From Siphonodentalium dalli (Eukaryota > Mollusca > Scaphopoda > Gadilida > Siphonodentaliidae), in NCBI GenBank assembly GCA_032622095.1, contig CP136065.1, positions 118,399,195 to 118,463,194 of the forward strand: a DNA stretch of 64,000 nt, read 5' to 3'. The notes beneath the pieces are model-generated. The model worked only from the letters and a program-made list of their open reading frames with translations. It was not told where the DNA came from and searched no databases. Positions within the stretch are counted from its first letter, which is position 1. Every line of letters starts with the position of its first letter. Below, one piece after another: positions 10,151 to 21,239 of the stretch. A program made the translations under genes and the position numbers.

Positions 10151-11553
10151 GAGGGAGGTAAAGTGGAAAATTTATTATTTTTCTCCCATAGGGTTTCCAT
10201 GTTAAAAATTTGAAACAAAATCCTGACGTCATAAATTTTAGTACAGAATCTATGAATGTACCTTCATGTAATTCCTGACTCCGTCTAGTGACAAGGCGTC
10301 GTCGATTTTCGAAAAAAGTACCCATTATCGAAATATCACACTTCAAAAAACTTTACGAGCAACAGAAATTGGGGAAATTCTGTCAGCCATTGGTGGAGTT
10401 ATCGTTCCTGTGTTGAGAAATGTGCTTATTTTACGATGTTGAAAATAAAACGAACTGGCTGTTATGACAACACATGGTCCATAACACAATTGGATAATCG
10501 TTTGTGTAGTAACACTGTATTGTTTTCATAAGCGATCGCGCCATCGATTACTTACAGTCGGCATCAAGTTTTACGAAAAATCTCGAAGCTAACATTAACA
10601 AGCTATGCAATAAACATATCACTCCGCCGAAATAGTTCGGAATATACATAGATGATATTAAGTAATAATATCACATAATACGTCATGTTAATGTCAAATA
10701 CTTACACCATATGGCAGAAAAACTACACCTCGTCATTATTAAATGTTGATATAATCTTTCTTGTATGGTTTAAAATACCGACCGCGTGATTGAAATTTGG
10801 CGTAGTTACATCTAACATGGTTGTTCGGCGACTTCCGCCTACCTGATAAATTCTCCCTGCGAAATAAACTTCAAGCTAATAAATTGTCAAAGTTTGACTG
10901 GTAAGGAATCAATTTATTGATAAAACATAGTATATACGTGTGTGTTAGATGCATCAGAATGTTATTGACGATCGCTTGTTTGATCGACACGTACAGCTTA
11001 AAATTGAAAAGTGAATATCTTGTTTGTTTCCAGCCGAAATCGAAACTCATGACGAAAGGTAAACAGGAAGTATGAAAAGCTATTTCGCTGTGCATGATAT
11101 TTGGGACTGTACATTTTTGCATACATGTATTATTGATAGTAAAGTGCTGCTCCATAGTTTTTAGAAATAGTTCTTGCATATGTATGTCTTTTTGGGTGGT
11201 TTGTTTACATATATTAAGTTCAAATTTCGGGAGTTTTAGGTTTGAAACTAAGAAATCCGCTACGCGTTGTCACTGCATGGGAGTATTAGCTACATGTTGA
11301 TACCTCCTGTTGGCTATTTGATATTCCTACCAGTGAGTATTTTCGTCTCAAAATTTTTGTGTTGTTTTGACGTTCAAATACATCTTTTTAGGAATGACAA
11401 ATTTATTACTTATCAGATATACTTAATCTTGGATTATTGTATGTTTAGTAAGTTTATGAACAAACATATTTTTTATTTTTTGGTCATTTAAAACAAAAAT
11501 GCATGGATTTCAACCGGTCCCCATTTCTGGAATTATGCCACTTTACCTCCCTC
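10151..11553. mobile_element. 1.4-kb TIR element with TTAA target duplication
   Basis: Perfect 16-bp TIRs GAGGGAGGTAAAGTGG lie at 10151-10166 and inverted at 11538-11553. TTAA is on both sides, at 10147-10150 and 11554-11557. A TTAA target is the hallmark of piggyBac and Kolobok superfamilies. The TIR does not begin CCC as classical piggyBac ends do, so Kolobok-type is possible. No transposase motif was seen in either strand; ORFs at 10143-10346, 10871-11179 and 11094-11300 have no recognisable domain. Probably non-autonomous. Confidence 0.8.
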
Positions 11554-11640
11554 TTAAAATAAAAAAAAATTATTTGAAAAAAAATGTGTTTTTTTTGTTA
11601 AATTGAGCAAGGAGTCCAATAAAAAAAAATTGTTTTCTTT

Positions 11641-12041
11641 TAAAAGATTTGTGTCCCTGGCTCTGCCCCCCTATTTGACCCAGTGACCCCATTTGAACAA
11701 ATCTGAACCCCAGTCACCCAAGGACCCTCCATACCACATATAAGCTAAATCGGCCCAATGGTTCTTGAGAAGAAGTCATTCTAAGAATTACTATGGAAGA
11801 ATATAGTTAAGGCCCTGCTTTCGCAACTATTTGACCCAGTGACCTCATTTGAACAAATCTGGATGTGAGTCACCTAGGGAACATCCACACCAAATATGAA
11901 CCCATTTGGTCTTATGGTTCCGAAGAAGATGTTTAAAGAATTGTTGACGGATAGATGGACGGACGGCTAGATGGACGGATTGACGATGGACAAGGAGTGA
12001 TGACTATAGCTCCACCGGAGACTTCGTCTCAGGTGAACTTA
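11641..12041 (+). mobile_element. Helitron-like family B fragment
   Basis: Core units matching 9180-9650 ('gacccagtgacccc', 'ccaaggaccctccata') are followed by a GGATAGATGGACGGACGG microsatellite-like stretch. The terminal stem-loop is GACTATAGCTCCACCGGAGA..TCAGGTGAACTTA. The 3' terminus is about 17 bp from the donor of the TRPC exon ending at 12058. Confidence 0.7.
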
Positions 12042-12057
12042 TAAAACTGTTACTTAC

Positions 12058-12416
12058 TTTTCAAAACTCCGGTACTTTCGATTACATGTATCTGAAGACT
12101 TATCGATAGTTGAACGACATTCTTCCTTCCTCAAGTTTGCATAGTAAACATACAAATGGTTTAATCCACATGCAAATGAGAACAACACCAAAGAATATAC
12201 AGCAGCCCATTTGAGAATATCCTGAATCATCCGCCCTAGAGAAATCTGAAGTGGTCCAAGATGGGGGTTCACTGTGAACATGTAAATTAGTTTCAGAGAA
12301 CTGAAAATATTAGCTGCAGCAAATAAAGCCTCTGCAATGAGATTAGGATCATATGCTTTCCATTCTTTTCTCTCAATATTTGCTGAATATTTTCCTTCCA
12401 TAATTTCCTGTTGAAC
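12058..12416 (-). CDS. TRPC channel exon: S4, S4-S5 linker, S5
   Basis: This exon of 359 nt encodes a short S3-S4 loop ([19 protein letters not shown]), S4 ([20 protein letters not shown]), the highly conserved linker [15 protein letters not shown]5 ([19 protein letters not shown]) and the extracellular loop before the pore. Two loop cysteines (EEC..SSDTC) are spaced wider than the pair in TRPC4/5 that forms a disulfide. The acceptor is TTTTTTTGCAG above 12416 and the donor is GTAAGTAA below 12058. It leaves two bases (AA) to be completed by the pore exon. Confidence 0.97.
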
Positions 12417-12489
12417 CTGCAAAAAAATTAGTTTTCATATATTCAATATAATTAGTTTTCACAGTCATGATGTTGATATCAAGTCACAC

Positions 12490-12710
12490 AACCAATGACA
12501 GTGTCAATGACACTGTAACTCAACTTGAAGAGGGGATTATTTGGGAAATGTTATGCATTGAAGTTAATGGGGAGGAATGAGAATAAGGACAGTTTTTTTT
12601 TAAAGTTAAATGGATAAGATTGAAATATGGCAACCATGTTTTTAAACAAAAATTAATTCAATAACTCTACCCCAAAGATCCATATGGAGTTTTGGATCCA
12701 TGGGATGAAA
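12490..12710 (+). mobile_element. 5' fragment of a family A element
   Basis: Begins ATGACAGTGTCAATGACACT then GTAACTCAACTTGAAG, the family A 5' end, and continues into 'aacaccatgttttt'-like and 'gatccatatgg' core sequence before fading. No 3' end was found. It starts about 75 bp upstream of the acceptor of the S4-S5 exon. Confidence 0.65.
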
Positions 12711-13667
12711 ATTGTGTTATGTATTTTCTTGAAATTTGGCCAAGAGATTTCCTATCGGATTCCGTGTAACGCCCATCCTTAAACTTAAAGATGGTCTAAC
12801 TCTTCATATAAAAAGTTTTATATAGTTTCCTGCATATAAAATATTAAATATGAATTGAGACCCTTCTATCAATTAATATTAATTTTATTTTGAATTTTAT
12901 GATACATTCGGAGCATAGAAAGCGGGACAACTCTATCTCTATCTCAGATGCATTTACTTTCGGAAATTTAGTATAAAATGTATTATAACTTTGTTATTTT
13001 CACACTTTTTGCCTGAAATTTTATACATATATCAGAATGATAAAAAAAAAATGTAAGTACTCATCGTAATTTTATTGATTATAAGCGCACAATAGCCCAA
13101 AAATTCAGAAAACTGTGTTAACTCCTAAAATTTTGCTGTGTTAGAAAAAGCCCAATAAAATTTGTTCTATTGGGAATTTTTACACCAAATTCTAGAGAAT
13201 ATAAGGTAAACATATCCCTATCGAGATATCTTAAATGATTTCCGTGTGTTGGATTTATATAACCCTCAGACAACAGAGACAGATGATAATAAATTTGCTC
13301 TTCGTATAGAGACCTCATTTGCCGAATGAATGGATGAATTATATCACACTTAATCCCACGGCTATAAACCGGGGTTTGATTACAATTTATTTCAGAATCA
13401 ATTGCTGTGTGCATCGATTGGTGACATATCATATCGTCGGGCATTGTCGTTCACTAAAATATGAATGACCATTGCATCGCTACATGTATATAATAATGAA
13501 AACATAGAATTTTAGCAACAATGAGTTATCGGGGACAGCATAACCAAGAAGGCTGTCTTCCTGCCATCACCTTGTATATAACAAAAATAAATATTTACCC
13601 AAGTTTGGCAAAACTAAGTATGTATTGAAGAATTAAATATTAATTTTGTCTGATGAGAAATAATAAT
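12711..13667. other. Intronic sequence, nothing recognised
   Basis: TRPC intron. The minus-strand ORF at 13118-13444 (108 codons) was read and has no recognisable domain or repeat structure. Confidence 0.4.
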
Positions 13668-15580
13668 GAAAGTGTCAATGACACTGTAGCTCAACTTGAA
13701 GAGGGAATAATTTCATGTTTCAATGGAGCGATTAGGAATGAGGAAAGTTGAAATGTCTAACTAATACCAGATAGTTAACATGAAGATATAAATATAAACT
13801 AAAATCCAAGGTGGTTGGTGGCAACTATGTTTTCAAATGAAATTGTTAAAAAAAATTGATAGCTTCCATCTATTAGATCAATATCAAGATTAATATGAAG
13901 TTTGGTGATGATCGGCTGAGGGAAGTGGACTGTAGGGTGTGCCAAAGAATTTTGTGATGCAAAGAGTGAAATCCAAGATGACTGCCAGCGGACATGTTTT
14001 ATACCCCAAAATGATTGGTTCCCATCTACATGTCAATGCCATGACAAATCTCATAACAATCGGACCAAAGCTATCACTTGTAGCCTGTGCCAAAGGATTT
14101 AGTCATGCAATGAGTAAAATCCAAGATGACTGCCAGCGGCCATGTTTTATGGCCGAATGACCCCAAAATGACTCTTTCCCATCTAAATGTCAATATTAAC
14201 ATCCATAAAATTTCATGATGAACAGGTGAACAGTTCAGCCTGTAGCCTGTGCTAATGGATTGAATTTTGAAATCCAAGATGGCCACTGCCAGCCTTGTTT
14301 TTTTGCCGAATGACCCCAAGAGCCATGACAAATTTCATAATGATCCGACCAAAGGTACGACTAGTAAGAATTTAGTCATGCAAAGAGTAAAATACAAAAT
14401 GGCTACCAGCAGACATCTTTTAAGGCCGAATGACCCCAAAAATGACTCCTTCCCATCTATATGTCAATGTTAACAGCCATGACAAATTTCATGATGATCC
14501 GACCAAAGGTACGAACTGTAGCCCATGCCAAAGGCTTTAGTCATGCTAAGAGTAAAATCCAAGATGGCTGCCAGTGGCCATGTTTTATGGCGAATGACCA
14601 CAAAATGACTCATTCCATCTACATGTCAATATTAACATCCATGACAAATTTCATGATGATCCTACCAAAGGTAAGACCTGTAGCCTGTGCCAAAGGATTT
14701 AGTCATGCAAAGAGTAAAATCCAAGATGGCTACTAGCGGCCATGTTTTTTGGCTGAATGACCCCAAAATGATCATGATGATCAGACAAACAGTACAGCCT
14801 GTAGCCCATGCTAATAGATTGAATTTTAAAATCCAAGATGGCCGCTGGCAGCCATGTTTTTTTAAGATGGCTGCCGGCGGCAATGTTTTATGGCCGAATG
14901 ACCCCCAAAATGACTCGTTCCCATCTACATATAAATATTAACATAAATGACAAATTTCATGATGATCAGACAAACAGTACAGCCTGTAGCCCGAGCTAAT
15001 GGATTGAATTTTGAAATTCAAGATGGCCGCTGGCAGCCATGTTTTTTTGACAAATGACCCCAATATGACTTGTTCTCATTTACATGTCAATGTTAACATC
15101 CATGACAAATTTCATGATGATCTGACCAAAGATACGACCTGTAGCCAGCGTCAAAGGATTTAGTCATACAAAGAGTAAAATTCGAGATGGCTGTCGGTGG
15201 CCATGTTTTATGGCCGAATGACCCCAAAATGACTCGTTCCCATCTACAGGTCAATGTTAACTTCCATGACAAATTTCATGATGATCAGACGAACATTCCG
15301 GCCTGTAGCCCATGCTAATGAATTCAATATTTGAAATCCAAGATGGTCACTGGTGGCCATGTTTATTTGCCGAATGACCCCAAAATGACTCGTTCCCAAT
15401 TACATGTCAATGTCAACACCCATGACAAATTTCATAATGATCAAACCAAAAGTACGACCTGTAGTCTGTGCTAAAGGAAATTGTTGACGAATCACGCACA
15501 CACACACACACACACACGCACGGACGACGAATACCAAGCCATGACAATAACTCAAACTTTACAAAGTAAAGTTGAGCTAA
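13668..15580 (+). mobile_element. Helitron-like family A element, ~10 core repeats
   Basis: The 5' end is GAAAGTGTCAATGACACT then GTAGCTCAACTTG, with a 15-bp palindrome AGTGTCAATGACACT. The core is about ten units of ~155 bp sharing 'catgacaaatttcatgatga', 'ttagtcatgcaaagagtaaa', AAGATGGCTGCC and 'gccatgtttt'. A (CA)n/ACGG tract at 15494-15530 follows. The 3' terminal stem-loop pairs CTCAAACTTTAC with GTAAAGTTGAG and ends GCTAA. The motif TAATAAT abuts both ends and may be a target duplication. ORFs within it are by-products of the repeat. Confidence 0.75.
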
Positions 15581-15654
15581 TAATTTGTATACATCACTCA
15601 GTTTTATTTATATATATATTTATTGCACACCCATTGGTTTATTATTTACTCAAT

Positions 15655-15832
15655 TTGAATAAATTTGAATCCAAGTCAACTAGGGACCATCCAATAAATA
15701 TGATCTTACAATTCTGGAGGAGAGGATATTTAAATAATAGTTGACAAATGGACAGACATACAAATGGAAAGACAAGACAGATGATGAGTGATAACTATAG
15801 CTCTACCCGAGACTTTGTCTTTGGTGAGCTTA
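15655..15832 (+). mobile_element. Truncated family B 3' end
   Basis: This contains 'gaatccaagtcaactaggga', a GGACAGACATAC tract, then GTGATAACTATAGCTCTACC, CGAGACTTTGTCTTTGGTGAGCTTA. It lies in the TRPC intron about 170 bp from the S3 exon. Confidence 0.65.
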
Positions 15833-16001
15833 AAATGTAGGATTAAATAATCGGACAGGCATGCAGACAACAAGCTGATTCCAGCATTCCTCCAACCACA
15901 ACTTTGCTGCAGGCGGTAGAAAAAGCAAAATCACTAGTTAAAATTCTTGGCAAAATTAATGAATGACCTGAAGTAAAAATATTACTATCATTGTCAAGTA
16001 C

Positions 16002-16141
16002 CTGGATATAGGCAATAACCCTCAACGTCAATGTTGCAATATACAGAGAATTTGTTATAAAATCAAGAATATTCCACATGTCCATTATGTATTCTCGGAA
16101 TCCTTCATCCCACAACTGTTTGATCTCTGCCCACACAAGAC
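16002..16141 (-). CDS. TRPC channel exon: end of S2 and S3
   Basis: This exon of 140 nt encodes the S2 end and cytosolic turn (LVWAEIKQLWDEGFREYI), then S3 (MDMWNILDFITNSLYIATLTLRVIAYIQ). The S2-S3 acidic/Asn residues that bind regulatory calcium in TRPC4/5 have counterparts here (E in AEIKQ, N and D in WNILD). The acceptor is AATTTGTTGCAG above 16141; the donor is CAG|GTACTTG below 16002. It takes one base from the upstream exon to make Gly and ends in phase 0. Confidence 0.96.
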
Positions 16142-16659
16142 CTGCAACAAATTAAAAAATGTGACTGTTTTTATAGTTGTTTTTGACTATGACATTGACA
16201 CACTTAACTATAACACAGAAATAATACAAAATCATATAATATAATCCTACAGGAAAAGCAGAGGCTTGATTAACATGATGTATGGAGATTAAATAATTCA
16301 GATAAAACAGATACACTTAGAGAGGACTCAAGAATAAAATGGCCAGACTAGATTACTTTTTAGCATCTTCATCAAAACAGAAAAATGACAGACAGAGGAA
16401 GAGAAAATGAAATAGAAAAGCTAGCTAATTTGGATTTAAAACTTGACAGTGAGACACCATCATAGAACCAGAAATAGCAAAACTACATTCTGATATGGAA
16501 TCCATAAGGGGGGGAAAACAAAGGAATTATTTTTGCGAACAAATGCCAAATGGAAGGTTGAAGGAGAAAAAAAGTATGAAATATTTTAGCAATCTTGAAA
16601 AGAGACACTAAACTGAGAAAAAAATGAAGTTTCTGATATTTTTTGGGATACAATGCATC
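16142..16659. other. Intronic sequence, nothing recognised
   Basis: The TRPC intron starts here on the 5' side of the S3 exon. No structure was identified. Part of the ORF at 16483-16875 overlaps and shows no domain. Confidence 0.4.
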
Positions 16660-16830
16660 TGGTCCTCCATCTGCACGTCCATCCTTCCATGAGAGCAGAT
16701 ATCTCAACCACAGGTTGTGGGATCTCAATGAAATTTGGTATGGACGTTCACCACTATGAGGACATTCATTTGTTTTGTTATGGTTTTTCCATTCCAGAGT
16801 TATTGAACTAAAAATGTTTATTGATGTCTC
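16660..16830 (-). repeat. Inverted copy of the 472-730 repeat
   Basis: Read on the minus strand it carries the same blocks as 472-730: 'ggaaaaaccataac', 'gaacgtccataccaaatttc', 'gagatatct'. The flank GTCCATCCTTCC resembles the reverse of a GGAYGGAC tract found at Helitron-like 3' ends. Confidence 0.6.
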
Positions 16831-16913
16831 TTTTATCAAACACACTGTGACAAGATCAGATATGAATTTCATCATTTATTCATATAAAAGTAATTGCATG
16901 CAAACATAAAGTA

Positions 16914-17064
16914 CAGTAATGCCCTAAATAATCGACTCCTTAACCACAGCAGCATTATGGGTAACTTTTCAGGATTTAATCAGAAATATGGCTTGTTCCC
17001 ATTCATCAGAAAGCTCTCAGTAATGCTGCTGTGGTTAAGGAGTCGATTATTTAAGCCATTACTG
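16914..17064. mobile_element. 151-bp pogo/Tigger-like MITE
   Basis: TIRs of about 45 bp start CAGTAATGCCCTAAATAATC on the left and pair with the inverted copy ending at 17064. The left flank is TA, as at the half copy at 7681; the right flank is CA, so the TA duplication is decayed on one side. CAG ends and a TA target fit the pogo branch of Tc1/mariner. No coding capacity. Confidence 0.8.
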
Positions 17065-17200
17065 CATTTGATTACTTCTAACAAAGTATTGATATGTCCC
17101 TGTCCACTGAAGAAGATTCCAGGCAGATAGTTGAGGGCTACGTCTGTCTAGCTGTCCATCTGTCAGTCTCTCTAGCAATCCGTCCATCTATAGGAACATA

Positions 17201-17645
17201 TCACCTTGTAACTGAGGTGTTAATTATCAGATTTTGATGTTCTGTGGTATGGTAATAACCCAGCTTCCGGCCCTTTTTGGACTTGGAAATATGTGAATTT
17301 GATGTGTGTTTGAACATTTCACCTTGTGAATGAGGTGTGGATAATGAGATTTGGTTGTGCTCTGGTGTGGTGATAGCCCAGATTGGGGAAATCATACTCA
17401 CATACTATGGGCAAGAGGTATCTCAAAATATACCTACATGCAATATTTCCAAACAAATTTGACAATAAGGCACTGAAAGTACGTGCTTTGTTTCTTATAT
17501 TTTTTAGTAAATTTGAGAGTTTCGTTTGTGTCAGTTTAATTTATTAATCAGCGGTCGCATAATAATTGCACCTGTGGATCATCAGATTTGTTTGTGCGGT
17601 GATGTGTCTCACAGCTTGGGGGAAATGATACTCACATACTATGGG
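17201..17645. repeat. Three diverged ~120-180 bp units
   Basis: Units share 'tcaccttgt.a.tgaggtgt', 'atcagattt', 'tctggtgtggt' and 'cccag..tgggg', at about 17205, 17315 and 17565. Likely core repeats of a further dispersed element; ends were not found. Confidence 0.55.
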
Positions 17646-17774
17646 TTTCATCTATTTTTTTTTCAACATGAATGTTCTGGTTTTATTTGGTTGGATAACA
17701 TGGCACATTAGACAACCTTCACATTGACTGATGCTACTGGAACATATATTAGACTTTCATAAAAAAAAGCCAGG

Positions 17775-17975
17775 TTAACCCTTTCAGTGCCAAGTCCGAT
17801 TTTTGTATCAACCCATATTTCCTTGATCATTTATTGATTATAATAATGTGATACGTTGATCGATAGAGCTCTAAGAGCTCTTTCCATCAGGGTATCACAT
17901 TATTATAATCAATAAATTTGAAAAATGATCAAGGAAATATGGGTTGATACAAAATTCGGACTTGGCAGTAACATT
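17775..17975. mobile_element. piggyBac-like MITE, right end decayed
   Basis: TTAA at 17775-17778 is followed by CCCTTTCAGTGCCAAGTCCG. Long inverted arms of about 80 bp (17795-17850 against 17895-17960) form a near-perfect hairpin around GAGCTCTAAGAGCTC. The right terminus stops at GGACTTGGCAGTAAC and lacks the final CTGAAAGGGTTAA. Confidence 0.7.
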
Positions 17976-18109
17976 ATCTGATTATATGATATACAATATA
18001 TGATATGATCTATGGGGCTCAATATTACAATTTGGCCAAACAAACACTTGCTGCTGAACAAATAAAATATTATGTGCACATTCCCTGTTGGGAAATTTGA
18101 AACTGTAGA

Positions 18110-19897
18110 ATTAGTATGGGCTCTCATTACCTAAAGCATTACAAGAAAGGGGAATTTCAGTGACCACCATTTTAATACAGCATAGCTATTTCAGGATCCG
18201 GTTGTTGTGGCTGAATCTTTGGGCCAAATTTTTTTTCCCCATTTTTATCTGTAGTATTGAAGATGGTAAAAAGTTGCCAGATAATCATTTGACATTTGCG
18301 TTGTGATATATTTTGTTAACTGTGAACGTAACTTTTATTGCTGAATCAGCTGAATCAGTCTGTTTCAACTCCATTTATCGAAAACTTGTTGGCTATTGTC
18401 ACAATATGTATGCATCTTTATGATCTGTGATATATCTGCTATCGATGTATCACTGTAGCCCTGTGGAGTATGGAGCATGGATACAGGGCAAAAATGTAAT
18501 CCTCCTTAAAAGTGATCTTAACTCTTTCAGTGCCAGGCTTATTTTGTAGGTTTAGTGCCAGGGAATCTTACGTTTTTCATGGGCATCAAAATTATTACTA
18601 TGATAGTTTTGAGTTATAACATGCCCCCAAGGACTTATCCAGTTTGTTTTTAAATTCGCTATAGCATGCTTAAGCATACCCAAAAAAATTCAACCTAAAA
18701 AAATTAGAGCCAATGATATCGGCCCCTGGCACTGAAAGAGTTAAAACAGATTCTATATGCCTAGTAGGTCTATTTTCAGGAATTACTTGTTACCATTCTT
18801 GAATTTTGGAGGGTCGGCCTAAAACGGGGTCAACATAATTTAGAGAGCGTTTCATATTTACAGCAAATGATAGATGTGCCATTTTGGCATAAATAAATGT
18901 TGTCATTTGTATGAACCTCAGACATGTTTTAAAATTTGGATGTGATCAGTTTGATGTTTGTTCGAGTTATCGCGCTAACAGACATAACAATTCCTAAAAT
19001 TGCTAAAATAGACAAAGTAAGGGCAGTACAAGGGCAGTAACACAGGTAAAACAAAAAGGGCAAATCTGGTTTTCAATCTTAGAGATATTGCTGTGAAATA
19101 TCCATGCACCAAATATGAATGAAGTTGGTTGACGTTTGTTCAAGTTATCATGCTAACAGACATCAAATTTCTATGAATAGAAACAAGTATCATTACACTG
19201 GTCAGAAAGTTGAGTTTCGATAAAAAAAACAATTGACTAAAATGTTAAATTGAAGATAGATTAAAGGTACTCAATCCGATTCAATGGTCCCCATTTCATC
19301 AGATTCCAACAACAACAACATTTTTTGAAATGCCGCTTCAGTTATCAGAATCGATTACTTGCCCTAAAATAATAACCATAGTATAAAATTGCCCAAAACT
19401 TGTTATTTATCAACATTTTGTTCAACGAAATTTGGCCAGTTTGTCAAATATCTAACACCCAAAACCACTTGATTTTAGAGTTATCCATCTTCATCCGCAA
19501 TTTTGTTTGAGAACATCAGCTTGACAAATTTTTGCCAGGCCACCAGAAATTACATATCTCGGGGAAATATCAAATTTCAAAAATTGATATCTGATCATTC
19601 TGAGCTTTGAGTGGATTCCTTGACTTGAATCAAATATTTTTTACCCCCGAAGCCAAAGAAATAGTAATTTGGGAGCATTAATTCAGATTATTCATCTTTA
19701 AGAAGATTAGACTGATGAACATCATGGGAACTAACCTGAAACATGCATAAACAAAATCATATTTTGTCCTAGAGATTCATACCCTAACAACCGGATCCTG
19801 AAATTAGAATAGCAAGGCTATATTAAAATGGTGGTCGCTGAAATTCCCCTTTCTTGTGACACCTCGGGTAATGACTCATGAGAGCCCATACTAAATA
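18110..19897. mobile_element. 1.8-kb inverted-repeat element
   Basis: Arms of about 105 bp, 18110-18215 and 19790-19897, are inverted copies. Both contain TATGGGCTCTCAT, AGAAAGGGGAATTTCA, CCACCATTTTAATA and GGATCCGGTTGTT. The outer boundary reads TTAGTATGGGC on the left and GCCCATACTAA on the right. A piggyBac-like MITE (18518-18744) is nested inside. No transposase ORF or clear target duplication was found. Confidence 0.6.
18518..18744. mobile_element. piggyBac-like MITE with TTAA duplication
   Basis: TTAA lies at 18518-18521 and 18741-18744. Perfect 16-bp TIRs read CTCTTTCAGTGCCAGG. The interior shares 'cttattttgtaggttta' with the MITE at 57423-57655. Non-coding, about 219 bp between the targets. 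Confidence 0.85.
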
Positions 19898-20876
19898 CTT
19901 GACTCACGTATATTGGGAACATTGAACCTGATAAACAGTCGACCTATCTGATTAGGATTGTGATTTCATAAAAAATGAAAATTGTGACAGAGTTACAGAC
20001 AGACATTGGGTTTTATATATATATATATAGATTTATCAAATATATATATTTCGGAAATTACCAGATGTTTTTAGTTAGACAAATTATTAGCATATTTGAT
20101 TGTGGTATTGGAATTTATTCAAGATATTTCAAGACATGCAAATAAGCATAACACATAATAGCTTATTACAGAAGTCGCCAGATAGGGCTGGGCGATATTG
20201 GCCCCAAAAAATATCGCGATATTATGGTGACAACATTGCGATACACGATATTATCACGATATTATTTTGGTATATAACAATTGGTAAGTACAATGTATAA
20301 TATATGCAATATTTCATTTATAAAGTTTGCACAATACATCCCTACGTTTTATTTACGATTTGTGGGTCATGCGAGGTCGAGTAAATGTGTATTGAACAAT
20401 TATCAGTAACATCACAGTGTATATAATGACCACTCGTTTGCAACAATTGACAGTTTGCTGACGGAGAAAACAATAACTTTGAAACAAAGGGATATAATCA
20501 TATAACAAGGCCCACATGCGTTTTCGCATAATTTTTTTGAGTTATATCCCTCGACCATAGCGCTCAACACCACACATTAAGCACCGCATTCGGTTTCAAA
20601 TTTCCATTTTATTTATTCGTGAGGAATTGGTTGTTTGTGAGACTATTTATTAGTGGTAATTGGTAGCACTGTGAGACTTCAATGTACATATACAGCAGCC
20701 CTGGGAATTAGCGTCGACAATGGGCAGTGCCGAGGCAAAAGCCGAAGTAAAATGAATTTGCGTCAGCATTTTTTTAGCCGAGGAAAATAAATATAGACAT
20801 GTTCAATCAGTTTGTGAATTTGACGTTCGTTGAGGCGATAGCAATACCATGATCCGTACGGCACATGTCCACAAAA

Positions 20877-21239
20877 TAACATTTTCAAATAGAAAATACA
20901 TATTCCCTATAAGATACTTACACACTGAACTACATGGTATATTCATCTTTATTCACAAGAAAGGATTCTATGAGATCCTTTTAAAATTTATTATTTTGGT
21001 ACGAAATAGCTTAAGTACCTTTTGAATCATTATTATGACGTAGCAGGTCAAGGTCAATTGTTCACTTGTTATGTATATAAGCAAGTGGGGACACAGTCAA
21101 GATCTCTTTTTCATCCTCTTACAAGATTCGAGGGGTGTGACCGAGCAGCGGGGAGGGAAAATTCCAATTTGGGAGGGACCTGTGAGTTCAGTGTGTAAGT
21201 ATCTTATAGGGAATATGTATTTTCTATTGAAAATGTTAT
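20877..21239. mobile_element. 363-bp MITE nested in the hAT element
   Basis: TIRs of about 54 bp at 20877-20931 and 21186-21239 differ by one indel. They contain TATTCCCTATAAGATACTTA and CACACTGAAC. The interior carries GGGGACACAGTCAAGATCTC, repeated inverted at 24540-24774. Confidence 0.75.

Noticed and set aside
13118-13444. 108-codon minus-strand ORF in the TRPC intron
   Set aside because: Not in phase with flanking exons, and the TRPC alignment has no gap there; no domain seen.
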